Program-made: the position numbers and the translations under genes
Shown here: positions 43,509 through 56,158 of the stretch, in pieces
How the letters are laid out: each line of letters starts with the position of its first letter
How positions within the stretch are numbered: position 1 is the stretch's first letter
Source: Symsagittifera roscoffensis
Taxonomy: Eukaryota; Xenacoelomorpha; Acoela; Convolutidae
Reading direction: 5' to 3'
Length of the DNA: 64,000 bases
Assembly (NCBI RefSeq): GCF_963678635.1
Contig: NC_087069.1
Location: forward strand, 19,506,660-19,570,659
Notes under the pieces: model-generated
What the model was told of the DNA's origin: nothing
Database searches by the model: none
The model's input: the letters and a program-made list of their open reading frames with translations, nothing else

Positions 43509-44659
43509 AAATTGATTATTTTGTCCAAAAGCATTAGGAGTCAAAACAATGCACAATCATAAATTTTACAAAAGTAGTAAACAGGAAAAACAATTTTCAA
43601 GTATTTTTGAGCTGAGCTCTTTCGAGGAAAACTTTTTACCACAAACCACAAGTTTCAAGAAATCCCTGTAAAATTTTACAACCTAAGGAATTCCGAGGTA
43701 AGAAAAAAGTAATTGTGCAAGACTTCTTCAAATGACATTTAGAAGATTGAATTTTCAGCGCATTTTTGTGAGAAAAACATCATCAGAAAGTTAGAGAAAT
43801 TGACATAGAGCTATTAGTTTTTGCTGCAACTTCTTTCCACAAAACTAATTTTTTTTTTTCAGATAACCTCAGTACAAAAAAAATCAATGAAAAGCCTACA
43901 TTATAATTTTTTCAAACTACCCATCTTATCTGATTGGCACGTATCTTGAGAAAATCACTAGATAATCTGTGGGTTATAGGAAATTGAACGACAAGCAAAA
44001 TACACGACGGAAATTACGGACAACCAGTATTTACTCAACCAAAAGTTTAGTTTGTAAACAAAATTCACGCTATTTGCGCCCAACTTGGACAACCAGTGTT
44101 TACTCAGCGATAAGATAATTTAAGTCTGTAAACAAGTTTCACGCAAATTATTGTCTAAATTCCGCTATTTTTGATCCTCTAATTTCCTGTTGTCTAAGTT
44201 CCTGAACGGTGGCGTCCCTCATGCTTGAAGGACCGAATGCTTGAAATTAATTTTAGCTTGCTTTCAGCCAATCAAAATTGAGTATTCAAAATCTCCAAAA
44301 TAAATCACAAAAATCTCAAAGTAAGAAAATAAATCCAGGCCATTAGTGTTATTATTGACCGATTAGATAATAAGTAGATAAATTTTTAAGACTGAAAAAT
44401 TCTTATTATTTTGAACTCATTAATCTTGATGATTATTTGAATAGTAATGCGGTTGTAACCTGCAATTTGTAACATTTTCGATTATTTTCCACTGATGTAA
44501 TACATTTTCTGTTAATATTGATTTCGATTTTGTGAGAAAGGCATTCAGCCAATAGAAACGCTTAGCGATTTTGATTGGTTGAAACTTTTCAAGCATTCGG
44601 TCCTTCAAGCATGAGAACCCTCCCCTTCCTAAACCCCATGTTCTCTATCTGTTATATAG

Positions 44660-44765
44660 TTAGTCTGTATAAAATCTGTATATAATCGGTGTTAGCATTA
44701 TTGTTATAACAGCTGTTATAACAATCATGCTAACACCGATTATATACAGACTTTATACAGACTAA
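44660..44765. repeat. 106-bp near-perfect palindrome without spacer
   Basis: Left arm TTAGTCTGTATAAAATCTGT through GTTATAACAG is mirrored by CTGTTATAAC through ACAGACTAA with two mismatches and no loop. Both arms contain TATATAATCGGTGTTAGCAT. A second, shorter version lies at 48981-49070. Size and symmetry resemble a foldback or MITE, or a cruciform-forming site. No target duplication established. Confidence 0.9.
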
Positions 44766-47679
44766 TTATACAATATATACAGATTATATACTGATTTTGA
44801 AACAATTTTTGTGATTTTAAGAATCATTCCGTTGGTTGTGTTTAACGACTTAATGTTGTCAATTTATAATCCCTCTCCATAATAAAATTCTGTGACAGGA
44901 CAAAGTATCCCATATCTAGGTCACTATAAAAAACGAGCAGGATTGATCTTTTACGCTCGTAACTCCTTGATCAGCTTTCCTTCTATTTCATTTATTAAAT
45001 TCACAAAGAAGTGCAAAACTACTTATTTAGAATAAAACTTCTTGTCTTTTATCTGACTGTAAAAGTCTTAATATCAACTAATCATACCGCATAACTGACC
45101 CCTAAATATTTATTGCAAACACTGATGATTCCAAAAAGAAATTAACGACTAATAATAGTAATTACTAAAATAAAAAAGGGAAAGTTAAACGTAGATTTCT
45201 ACCTCTCCGTTTACCTGACGAGAAGAATTTCAATCAATTAGCCTATCAATTACCAGCGCAGAAAAATAATGCAGAAATGAAGTTACCTACTTGTTAAAAG
45301 CTTTCTTTCACTTCAGAAGAAAACCAGCGAATTTTTTTAGGTTTGGGTTCTCCTTAATACTCTTTGATATGGGAATTTTTGTTATTCCTTCTGTATATCT
45401 CCGACCTTTAATTCCATTCTTTGCAATTTTTGACCTTAGTTTATGAACCAGGACAAATAAAAAGAAAACGAAAATCGAAACGCTTGAAATATGAGCTTTG
45501 GCGTTAACAACCTAATCCCAGGACTTTTTCAAATCATGAAGAAAGCTCTCTAGTTTTCTGCTATCCAAAACAACGAGTATAGCTATTTAGGCAAATTTTT
45601 TCAAATTTTTTACCAAAATCAAAATTTTTGAGCTGACTCTATGTATGTAGTATTCCCAATATCCAAAATTTTTTCTTTGAAAAGTCTACGTTGTAAAATT
45701 TTGTCACACATATCAATGAGTTAATACGACAATTAACATCGTGTTTTATTTTAGTTGCCTCAGTTTTTCTTAGATAAATCCCGTGTCTTACATAGTTTGA
45801 ACGGATCATAAATTTTTGCTTTGAACTATTACTTTTATAATTTTTTGAAACAATTTTTATGATTTTAAGAATCATTCCATATGTTGTGTTTAACGACTTA
45901 ATGTTGTCAATTTACAATCTCTCTCCTTGATAAAGATCGGTGACAGGACAAAGTATCCTTTACAAAAATATCTCATTACAAAATGTCTCATACCAATATA
46001 TCCCAATGGTCACAATAGCCCATGCCAATATAGCCCACGCCAATTAAAATATCCCATACAGAATTTGAAATTAATTTATGATAAAGATTTTCAAAGATTG
46101 ATGCATTTATCTACATCGCAATTAAAAAGAGACTCAATTCAACTGCCTCCCTTAATTCTAGACGCCATATAGAGATAGTGCTATTGGTAGAAGACGCTTT
46201 TCCAGGGATTAAATTTTGTTTTTCAACCTGTTAATTGAGTCATAATTGAGAAAATTTTCCTAATGAAACACAACGCAAAGATATATCAATACACAAAAAA
46301 AACTTAGAAAGACTTAAAACAGTACCTAACGATCTACTTGTGTTTTAATTATACCTGAACCTTGTAGATTGATTTACTATTCCCCAACCCTCGATCGCAA
46401 AGTTATAACCCTAAGTAAGATTAAGTAAGGTTTCCTTAAAATCAACCTTAACCATCGAGATAGTAAAATATCATTCTAACGAATCGATAAATTTCCTCTT
46501 CAATCCGTCAACCTCGACAACCTATACCTCAAGTTTGAATAACCGCACAACAATTTTAAGGACTAACAATTTAAGAAATAAAAAATTCTAACCCCTGAAT
46601 TTTGCAACCAACACCCTAAACCTTATGTCAAGAGATATTTTAGGCAAAAAACCAACATATTACTCCACAATTGTTTTATTCAAAACAAAAGATACGATCT
46701 TGTAATAACGCCACATAAACAAAAAAAATGTGATATATCAGATCGAAAAAAAAACACGAAGAAAGACAATTATAACAAGGCAAAAGCAAATTATCAAACA
46801 AAGAATTCCCGGAACTCGAAGAAATTTCCGAAACAACTACAATACAAGAACTCTAGGACCTGAAACACTCATTCGACAAAATTAACCCGATAAACGACCA
46901 AAAATGTTTTTCTGAATCGGAATCCACAACACCATTATCAATAAAAAGTTAACGCAGAATAAAATTTTCATACCTTTGAAAACCAGTATGACTCTCTTAT
47001 TGAAACCAAACAATAAGACACATTGAAAGTTACAGATTAACAGTAAAAAAAAAGAAAATGATTTAATACGACAAAGTTTTGATGATAATTCTTTTCTTCC
47101 TTTTGTCATTCATCCACAAAGTGATCCCGCTAGAGGACAAGTACATGTTTGTCTTAAGTTGATTGCTAGTTTATTTGAATTAGGTAGGCAAGAATTTCCC
47201 AAAAACTCAAGACAAATACTCTAAAACGTTTCCAGGTATCAGTAATATCACTTCATTAAACGGAATATTTACTAATGAAAATCGGCCAACACAAATAAAT
47301 TAAACACCACAAATAAAACAAACAGATGACTCCTCAAATGTTGTTACAGAAAATATTAGAATAATCTACATCAAAAACCGCAAAGAGTAAACTCGGATTT
47401 CACAAACCAGAATTTCTCTGTCATTTATAGTTATATTTCATTAATAGAACCAAACGAAGTGCTAAATGTATCACCACCACAAACATCTCGACATGCAACA
47501 TTAAGGCAAGAAATCATCCTTTTCTTGCAATTCTTAGATATATTTCATAATCAGTCTCAGAAATTCAGAGAGTCATTTTCTTGCCTGAAAAAAAGAAGAA
47601 GAGAAATGAAGAATTTACTAAAGACAGAATTACAAGAAGAAATCAGATCAGAATATTAGCTTACAAACGATAGCTCTTT

Positions 47680-47879
47680 NNNNNNNNNNNNNNNNNNNNN
47701 NNNNNNNNNNNNNNNNNNNNNNNNNNNNNNNNNNNNNNNNNNNNNNNNNNNNNNNNNNNNNNNNNNNNNNNNNNNNNNNNNNNNNNNNNNNNNNNNNNNN
47801 NNNNNNNNNNNNNNNNNNNNNNNNNNNNNNNNNNNNNNNNNNNNNNNNNNNNNNNNNNNNNNNNNNNNNNNNNNNNNNN
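47680..47879. other. Assembly gap, 200 N
   Basis: Exactly 200 N. It lies inside the Gag-like copy of duplication unit 1 and next to a TACA microsatellite, a likely cause of the break. Confidence 1.
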
Positions 47880-47905
47880 ACTGACATTTGTACATGAAAA
47901 CCTTC

Positions 47906-47952
47906 ATTCATACATACATATATACATACAAAGATACACACCTACATACGTA
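47906..47952. repeat. TACA/CATA microsatellite beside the gap
   Basis: CATACATACATATATACATA followed by CAAAGATACACACCTACATAC: imperfect 4-bp repeat. It is absent from the matching place in unit 2, so it expanded after duplication or belongs to sequence hidden by the gap. Confidence 0.8.
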
Positions 47953-48980
47953 GCTATGGTTGGTTCTAATGAAATATCTCTAAGAATTAAAACTGATCTA
48001 CAAAGTATCCTAGCATGGTTCAGAATAGACTAGTTTGTACACAATTTGGATTTAATATGAACGGCAAGAAGAAGATTCCGGTCACAAACTTCAGACGCTA
48101 AAACTATAATAGCAGACAAAACAGATAATGTATGGGACACTGAATGGTCTCAGCTATACTTTGTCAATATCACTAACATCAATAACGACATAAATTGATT
48201 ATTTTGTCTAAAAGCATTAGGTATCAAAACAATGCAGTTTTGACCACCTAGAGGTTAATTAAAGATTTTTTTCAAAAATTTAACAAAACTAGTAAACAGG
48301 AAAAAAAAACGTCAAAGATATGATGAGCTGAACTCTTTCAAGGAAAACTTTTTACCACAAACCACAAGTTTCAAGAAATCCCTGTAAGATTTTGCAACCT
48401 AAGAATTCCGAGGTAAGAAAAAAGTAATTGTGCAAGACTTCTTCAAATGACATTTAGAAGATTGAATTTTCAGCGCATTTTTGTGAGAAAAACATCATCA
48501 GAAAGTTAGAGAAAATGACATAGAGCTATTAGTTTTTGTTGCAATTTATTTCCACAAAACTGATTTTTTTTTCAGATAACTTAGTACAAAAAAAATCAAT
48601 GAAAAACCTACAATATACTTTTTTCAAACTACCCATATTATCTGATTAGCAAGTACTCTAGAGAAAATCAGTAGATAACCTGTGGGGCCTAGGAAATTGA
48701 AATTGAACGACAAGCAAACTAGATGACCGTAAAGAAACGGAAATTACGGAAAACCAGTAGTTACTCAACCAAAAGTTAATATAGTTTGTAAACAAAATTC
48801 ATGCTATTTGCGGGCATATCGGACAACCAGTATTTACTCAGCCATAAGATAAATTAAGTCTGTAAACAAGTTTCGCGCCATTTGCACGCATGTCATTGTC
48901 TAAATTCCGCTATTTTATGATCGTCTAAATTCCGGTTGTCTAAGTTCCTAAGCCACATAGTCTGTATATTTCAAATAAGA

Positions 48981-49070
48981 AGTCTGTATAAAATCTGTAT
49001 ATAATCGGTGTTAGCATTGTTGTTGTAACAATAATGCTAAAACCGATTATATACAGATTTTATACAGACT
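48981..49070. repeat. Second copy of the AGTCTGTATA palindrome, shortened centre
   Basis: Arms AGTCTGTATAAAATCTGTAT and ATACAGATTTTATACAGACT are preserved, and the centre GCATTGTTGTTGTAACAATA has lost the TATAACAGCTGTTATA core of the 44.66-kb copy. The differences show how the palindrome centre shrinks. Confidence 0.85.
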
Positions 49071-50744
49071 AATTATACAATATATACTTTTACGCTCGTA
49101 ACTTCTTGATCATCTTTCCTTCTATTTCATTTTATAAATTAACGAAGCAGTGCAAAACTACTTATTTAGTATAGAACTTCTTGTCTTTATCTGACTGTAA
49201 AAATCTTAATATCAACTAATCATACCGCATAACTGACCCCTAACAATTTATTGCAAACACTGATGATTCCAAAAAGAAATTAACAACTAATAATAGTAAT
49301 TACTAAACTAAAAATGGGAAAAATTAATGTAGATTTCTACCTCTCTGTTTACCTGACGAGAAGAAATTCAATCAATTAGCTTATCAATTACCAGCGCAAA
49401 ACAATGCAGAAATGAAATTACCTACTTGTTAAGTGTTTTCTTTCAGTTCAGAAGAAAACGAGCGAAATTTTTTCAGGTTTGGGCTCTCTTAAATACTTTT
49501 TGATATGAGAATTTTTTTATTCCTTCTGTATATCTCCGACCTTTAGATCCATTTTTTGCTATTTTTTATCTCAATTTTTGAGACAGGACAAATGAAAAAA
49601 CGAAAATCAAAAAGCTTAAAATAAGAGTTTTGGCGTTAACAACATAATCCCAGGACTTTTTCACATCATGAAGAAAACTCTCTAGTTTTCTGCTATCCAA
49701 AACAACCAGTATGGATATTTAGGCAAAATTTTTTCAATTTTTTTTTTACCAAAATCAAATATTTTGAGCCGACTCTTTGTTTGTACTACCCCCAATGTTC
49801 AAAATTTTTCCTTCGAAAAATCTACCTTGTAAAACTTTGTCACTCATATCAATCAACTAATGCGACAATTAAAATCGTGTTTCGTTTTAGTTGCGTCAAT
49901 TTTTTTTAGATAAATCCCTTGTCTTACATAGTTTCAACGCATCACAAAATTTTCCTTTGAACTATTACTTTTCTAATTTTTTTAAACAATTTTATAATTT
50001 TAAGAATCATTCCATAGGTTGTGTTTAACGACTTATGTTTTCCATTTACAATCTCACCCCATATCAAAATTCGGTGACAGGACAAAGTATCCCATGCGAA
50101 AAAATCTCACTACAAAATAACCCATACCAATATATCCCAATTATCACCATAGCCCATGCCAATATAGCCCACGTCAATTAAAATATCCCATACAGTATTA
50201 AAAATTAGTTCATGATATAGATTGCCAAAGATTGATGCATATCTCTATATCGCAATTGAAAATAGACTCAATTCAACTGCTTTGATTAATTCTAGACGCC
50301 ATATAGAGATAGTGCTATTGGTAGAAGACGCTTTTCCAGGGATTAAATTTTGTTTTTCAACCTGTTAATTGAGTCATTATTGAGAAAATTTTCATAATGA
50401 AACACAACGCAAAGATATATCAATACACAAAAAAAACTTAGAACGACTTAAAACAGTACCTAACGATCTACTTGTGTTCTAATTATACCTGAACCTTGTA
50501 GATTCACAATTCCCCAACCCTCGATCACAAAATCTTAACCCTAAATAAGATTAAGCAAGGTTTTCTTAAAATCAATCTTAACTACCGAGAAAGTCAAATA
50601 TCATTCTAACGAATTGATAAATTTCCTCTCCAACTCGTCAACCTCGACAAACTATACTTCAAGATGGAATAACCTCACAACAATTGTAAGGACTAACAAT
50701 TTAAAAAGTAAAAAGTTCTAACCCCTGGATTTTGCAACCATCAT

Positions 50745-51700
50745 CCTAAACCTTGTGTCAAGAGATTTTTTAGGCAATAAACAAACAACATTACTCCACA
50801 ATTGTTTAGTTTAAAACGAAAGATACGATCTTTTAAAAACAGCACATAAACAAAAACAATGGGATATATCAGATCGAAAAAAAAACAAGAAAAGAGACAA
50901 GTATAACAAAACAAAGGCGAACTATTAAACGAAGAATTCCCAAAACTCGAAGAATTTCCCGAAACAACTATAATACAAGAACTCTAAGACCTAAAACACT
51001 CATTCGACAAAATTAACCCGATAAACGACCAAAAATGTTTTTCTGAATCGGAATCCACATCACCATCATCAATAAAAAGTAAATGCAGAATAAAAAACTT
51101 TATACCTTCAAAAACCAGTACGACTCTATAGTTGGAACCAACCGCTAAGACACATTGAAAGTTACACATTAACAGTAATAAAACAAAAAATTATTCAATA
51201 CGACAAAAGTTAAGATGATAATTCTATTCTTCATTCTTTGAATTGTAAGGACTAACAGTTTAAAAAATAAAAAATTCTAACCCTGGATTTTGCAACCATC
51301 ATCATAAACCTTTTGTCAAGAGATAATTTAGGCAATAATCAAACAATATAACTCCACAATTGTTTAATTCCAAAATTGTTGTGGATTCCGATTCAGAAAA
51401 ATATTTTTGCTCGGTAATCGAGTTATTTTGGCGAATGAATGTTTTAGTTCTTAGAGTTCTTGTGTTGTAGTTGTTTCGTGAAATTCTTCGAGTTTTGGGA
51501 ATTCTTCGTTTAAAAATTTTCCTTTGTTTTGTTATAATTGTCTTTTTTCTTGTTTTTTTTTCAACCTGGTATATCCCAATTTTTTGTTTATGTAGTGTTA
51601 TTACAAGATCGTATGTTTCGATTTGAATTAAACAATTGTGGAGTAATATTGTTTGTTTTTTGCCTGAAATATCTCTTCACATAAGGTTTAGGATGATGGT
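50745..51700. repeat. Inverted repeat, arms about 0.3 kb, within unit 2
   Basis: 51380-51700 is the reverse complement of about 50745-51060: GTGGATTCCGATTCAGAAAA versus TTTTCTGAATCGGAATCCAC, and GGGAATTCTTCG versus CGAAGAATTCCC. The intervening 51240-51360 is a direct partial repeat of 50680-50810 (TTGTAAGGACTAACA). An inverted partial duplication, possibly from template switching. Confidence 0.8.
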
Positions 51701-51714
51701 TGCAAAATATTTTA

Positions 51715-52900
51715 TATCATTCATCCACATAGTGATCCCACTAGAGGACAAGTACATTTTTGTCCTATATTGATTGCTTATTTATTTGATCAAGGAAATA
51801 GCCCATGTAGGCAAGAATTTCAACAAATATTTCAAGAACAAGACAAATACTCGATAAGTTTGTACCAAGCATCAGTAATATCACTTCATAGTACGGAATA
51901 TATACTATTGAAAATTTGCCACCACAAGGAAAGCAAACAGATGACATAGACATAGACTTCTCAATTGTGTTTACAGAATATATCAGAAGTATTCATCATC
52001 AAATTTCACATAGAGCAAACTCGGTTTTTACAAACGATAATTTCTCTATCATTTATAGTTATTTTTCAATACTGGAACCAAACGAACCGCTAAATTTATC
52101 ATCACCACAAACATCTCGATATGCAACAGTAAGGCAAGAAATCAATCTTTTCTCGCAGTTCCTAGATATAATTCATGAAACACTCACCGATAATGAAATC
52201 TCACTAATAGTAAAAACTGATCTACAAAGAAACCTAGCATGGTTCAGAATAGACTAATTTGTAGACAATTTAGAGATTTTATATCAATGGCAAGAAACTT
52301 CAGACGATGAAACTATAGTAGCAGACGAAACAAATTATGTATGGGACACTAAATAGTCTCAACTATTATTTGTCAATATCACTAACGACATTTCAAGTGC
52401 GGCAATCGCTACTGTCTCTGTGCACATAGACTTTTGAGAGTTATTCCGCTCACCATTGATTCAACACCTTGAAATTAGAATACAAAAAATAACGATGGGG
52501 CAGATAATAATAGTTTAATTTCAATACTTATAAATACACAAGAAACTTTTAATGGAACTAGAAATCTGGCATAAAAAGATATCCAAACCCCATCACGCTT
52601 TGTGAACGAAGAAGTAGCTGAACAAACAACTACGACCATCACACAATTCACAATAAATCACATTATTCTGAAGATGAAGATTTTTAAAATCAAAATCAAC
52701 AACAACACAACGATATCGCACGAAAAATATAAATCGAGTCAAATTGATCCCCCAGATAATACTTATCAACCAGATACTTTTGAACCCTACATGAACTCAG
52801 ACAAACACGACACAAACAACAACCTTTTCCTCAACGACAAAATTCGGCACCATCAAATAAAAATTTACAATCACAAGACCCTATGAATACTCAAAAATCC
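51715..52900 (+). pseudogene. Gypsy Gag N-terminal fragment, plus strand (unit 2)
   Basis: Frame 51916-52257 (113 residues) reads TEYIRSIHHQISHRANSVFT, LSSPQTSRYATVRQEINLF and LQRNLAWFRID. The open stretch 52602-52886 is Thr/Asn/Gln-rich, like the disordered part of the minus-strand Gag. This is the longest and best version of the Gag N-terminus in the window. Broken by stops between the pieces. Confidence 0.7.
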
Positions 52901-53071
52901 CAACCTAATTTAAAAAAATGAAATTCTTTTACCACACAAATTACAGCAACACGAAATTACAAAACCCAACTTACAAGTATAACACAAATACTAAATGCAG
53001 CAGAATCACTTCAAATGACAAGGAATCCATAGCTTATAGGTGGATTTTCCATTACATCTAATAAGCCACCC

Positions 53072-53340
53072 GTGGCATTCACAGGAACAGACCCTGAATG
53101 CTCAGCAGAAGACAACCTAAATGCAGTTACAGCAATTTTTATTTTTAATATAGGACCAAAACCAGTAAAAACACCACTTCATCAGAATTGCATACATAGG
53201 CGCACAGCATTAATTCAAACAACTCTTGATGGCGCTGCTCAAAATAATATTCAGTTCTACCTAAAAAAATTAAATCTGATTGGAAACGATTCACACAAGT
53301 ATTTTCAAAAATGTTCGACTCTGAAAGAAAAAAACATAAT
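53072..53340 (+). pseudogene. Gypsy Gag capsid fragment, plus strand
   Basis: The frame reads TDPECSAEDNLNAVTAIFI, then HQNCIHRRTALIQTTLDGAA, nearly identical to the minus-strand capsid at 37016-37390. The Trp of QNWIHRR is Cys here, and AAQKWF has become AAQNNIQF through an indel. The copy ends at about 53340, after which sequence is unrelated. Confidence 0.75.
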
Positions 53341-55839
53341 CAAAGGGTTTTATGTAACTAAATTTGCAAGTATATTGCTAAACTGGCAATTTAGGATAAA
53401 AAACTTGACTTTTCGAAAGGAAATTATTTTTGTAAGCTATATTTTTTTTGTTCTTTTTTAAGACCACTGTTGTCAATTATGGATTTTTAATGACTTTTTA
53501 ATTGTGTGTATAGTTTCATCATCAGCCCACCTACAAAAAAGACACTAATTTGATAACTGTTATATGTTGGGAACATTCTGTCCTACTTGCACAGCTACCG
53601 GCTATCCGTTTCTTTTATGGTCTTATATGCAAACTTAAAATGCAAATTAAACTTAAACTCCGATGCGGATACCTGTAAGTTCCTTTAAGGCATGTTCTAA
53701 ACCTCTACCGCATATATCAAAAAGCATCGCACTTTTCGATTCAATTTTGTTTGAAGAAAATGACGAAATAGTTGTGCTCGAAATGGTTGTTTTCTCCGGA
53801 TTAATTTCAATTTTTTACCGAGCAGTTTTTGATGGAAGCTTTTTATACCGTCTGAAAACCAATCTTTATGTCATGTGTGGTCATTTGAAGAACTATCGGA
53901 ATTGAAATTGCCAATTTTATTAATTTTTTTTTTAACTTTATTAGTTTTTTTTTATAAAATTGAGTTTCCAAGAAAAAAAACTTTAAAGACGGCAATTTCG
54001 TTTTCCTAAATTTTGCTCAACGAAGCGTTTTTGAGTCGTATTTCCTCGCATGGTTCGTCTTCGGTATAATTTTAGCACATATTTGCAGAGGAACGGGTTT
54101 AAACAAAAAAATCTGCATAGATCTGGCAATTGATATCAGTGCCGTTCCATTAAAGTTTCTGTGAGAACACAGCAACGGTGCAGCAGACCCATCGCAAACC
54201 ATTACGAAGCCAAATTAGGCGTTTTCTAATTTTTAAGATAGCCTTCAACAAGTCAAGATAAGATTTGTCACAGAGTCCGCAACTTCTCTTTAAATTTCTT
54301 TGTCGTTTTGGATTTCAAACACCAAAAGTTAACACACTGTACCAATTAAAATTGCTCCAAAAGCAGGCGAATTTGCGAAATACGCAACAATATTTGCGGA
54401 CTCTAAAACAGTTTGAAAAATACACAAATAAGAATTAAAGTAGGTTTAATGTTGCCCTGTTTAAGGTTTAAAATTGCTCTGATGCGGAATCCTCTAATTG
54501 TAGGCTTCCTCAAATTGTAGGCGGAATCCGTAAAATGTAAATGGAGTCTGCATTTTGTTTGCGGTAGCATATATGGTAGCGTTATAAATAGAAGCTTTTG
54601 TTTATCAAGTGTCACCGGGTTTCGATCTCAATTCCTGTTTGATTCTTGCCAAGTCAGTTCCTGCCATCTCGCAGTTCCTACTAGCTCAAACGTTCGATCT
54701 CAATTCCTGCCAACTCCAAGGTTTGATAAAATGCTGTCAATTAATTCGCATTCATCAGTTCGTTTCCATTCCAACTCAATTCAATTTAAAAAAATACGGT
54801 ACAATTTAGCCATCATCGCAAATGAGAAGAGATAAAGGATTGTAACAAGTCAGGAAAGTTCGAATCTTTTTGTGAATCCTCCCGGGTTGACCAAAACTTC
54901 TTATCATACAATTTCCATATATGAGAAACTTCTTGTCATACAATTTCATACAATTCCATACGTACAGAAAATTGTATGAAAACTCTATGATAAGCATTTT
55001 TCCATATATGAAAATTGTATGATGACAGAAGGGTCATTTTGTCCGTAGAGTTTGCTTTTTTCCAAGATAGAAATGGATGCATCAACAACTTGCAATTTTT
55101 CATTCATACAAAAATTCTACCTAGCAGCAAGGGTAGGAAAAGGTTGAAAAAAGATGATATTTCATTGATTTAGATGAAAAATGGCCTAGCTTAGGAACTG
55201 ACACACTTAAGTCTTGATATAAATTGTTGATTTTAAATTCCCTGATGCAAGATTTTGTGCTTCACTGACAAATACTGTTTCACTGATAATAACTACAACG
55301 ATTGGTGTACTACAAAACAAAAATTTTACCAACCCTTGATGGACTCTTAATCTGAGATGGTGTTATCGAAAAAATTGGTTTTGGTAAGTATTTGTGTACA
55401 ATCCTATTTCGTTGAGGCCTTTTAGCTGATCAATTTTCTCATAAATTCCTGTTCAACCTGACTTGAAATGTTTCATCTCATCATATATAGTAAAAACTCT
55501 ATTCTCAAGAAAAACCTGATTGCTGAAATCTTATATTCTGTGCCTTCTAGTTCTCCATTAACATTTATAGTGGGTTCCAAAACCCTTGTACTTCCGTCAC
55601 CAGTCGCATCATTAGAGACATCATACGCATCGAAGACACCGGTTACCCCTTAGCGAGCACCCCTGCAACCAATCGCATCTCCAGGGATGCAAGTGACATA
55701 TGGGCTTTCGAATAATTTTCTGCCATAGGTCCATTCAGGAGCCTCCTTGGTTCACATGCAGTCATCATTTCAGCATTACCAGCAATTTTCTAGCTACCTG
55801 AATTCGTATGTTTTGGCATCACCATAATAAACTTCTCCA
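53341..55839. other. AT-rich intergenic, no supported gene
   Basis: Two short frames (53663-53905, FDSILFEENDEIVVLEMVV; 54609-54809) show no known domain. CGATCTCAATTCCTG occurs at about 54623 and 54695. An inverted repeat lies at 54897-55031. Otherwise nothing recognisable in about 2.5 kb. Confidence 0.5.
54897..55031. repeat. Imperfect inverted repeat with CATACAATTT/AAATTGTATG
   Basis: Arms CTTCTTATCATACAATTTCC (54897 onward) and GAAAATTGTATGATGACAGA (about 55010) are complementary, with CATATATG in both. The loop holds further CATACAATT copies and CCATACGTACAG, a motif also paired at about 21460 and 25530. Probably a MITE-like or foldback repeat. Confidence 0.75.
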
Positions 55840-56067
55840 ATGCCAGTGCCGTTTCCTCATTATCGGAAAAATGAGCGAGAACTTCCCCTTTCCGATTACG
55901 AAGGGAGAACCCTGGAGAAAGCAGTGAGGAAAATCATGCCCCCCGAAGAGAGCACGGAATCACGAGTCGAGAGATCATTGCCCCACGAACAGACGGGCAG
56001 CCGCACGCAAAAACAATGTAGAGTCAGGCGAAACATTAAATTCAAAATTTTTCAAAAATCATGTTGA
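55840..56067 (+). CDS. Possible exon, charged, unrecognised
   Basis: A 75-residue frame with locally higher GC than its surroundings. It contains NERELPLSDYEGRTLEKAVR and MPPEESTESRVERSLPH. No domain recognised and no clear splice donor at its end. GC contrast and nearness to the next exon-like frame are the only support. Confidence 0.35.
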   Translation: MPVPFPHYRKNERELPLSDYEGRTLEKAVRKIMPPEESTESRVERSLPHEQTGSRTQKQCRVRRNIKFKIFQKSC

Positions 56068-56158
56068 ATCTTAATGTTAGAGAGCAACTATTCAAGCTTA
56101 AAAGTGTATGTACGCGAGTACTTTTGAACATTTTTGCAAACAAATTTAACTCTTCAGC

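Larger units (their letters stand above)
43509..48185. repeat. Tandem duplication unit 1 (about 4.7 kb)
   Basis: It begins AATTGATTATTTTGTCCAAA and matches unit 2 at 48192 onward through many landmarks in order: TTTCAAGAAATCCCTGTAA, GAATTCCGAGGTAAGAAAAA, the AGTCTGTATAAAATCTGTAT palindrome, TTTTACGCTCGTAACT, AATATCAACTAATCATACCG, GAAGACGCTTTTCCAGGGAT, ACCTGAACCTTGTAGATT and GGAATCCACA. Unit 1 ends with Gag-like sequence across the second N gap. Period about 4,683 bp. Confidence 0.8.
47105..48185 (+). pseudogene. Gypsy Gag N-terminal fragment, plus strand (unit 1), interrupted by gap
   Basis: Frame 47459-47659 reads SPPQTSRHATLRQEIILFLQ, matching the Gag starts at 52100 and about 38550. After the gap, 47960-48160 (LRIKTDLQSILAWFRID-like) matches KTDLQRNLAWFRID at 52210-52257. 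Stops and small deletions relative to the 52-kb copy. Same family as the minus-strand element at 29.6-41.1 kb. Confidence 0.65.
48192..52385. repeat. Tandem duplication unit 2
   Basis: Second copy of the 43.5-48.2 kb unit, with the same landmarks and scattered substitutions and indels. It includes palindrome remnant 48981-49070 and gypsy leader sequence (50.4-50.6 kb). It carries an extra inverted segment at 51.24-51.70 kb that unit 1 lacks. Confidence 0.8.

Noticed and set aside
47648-47941. ORFs spanning the second N run
   Set aside because: Same artefact; the real Gag-like sequence here is on the plus strand.
53663-53905. 80-residue plus-strand ORF
   Set aside because: No homology, splice site or duplication support; could be real but cannot be defended.
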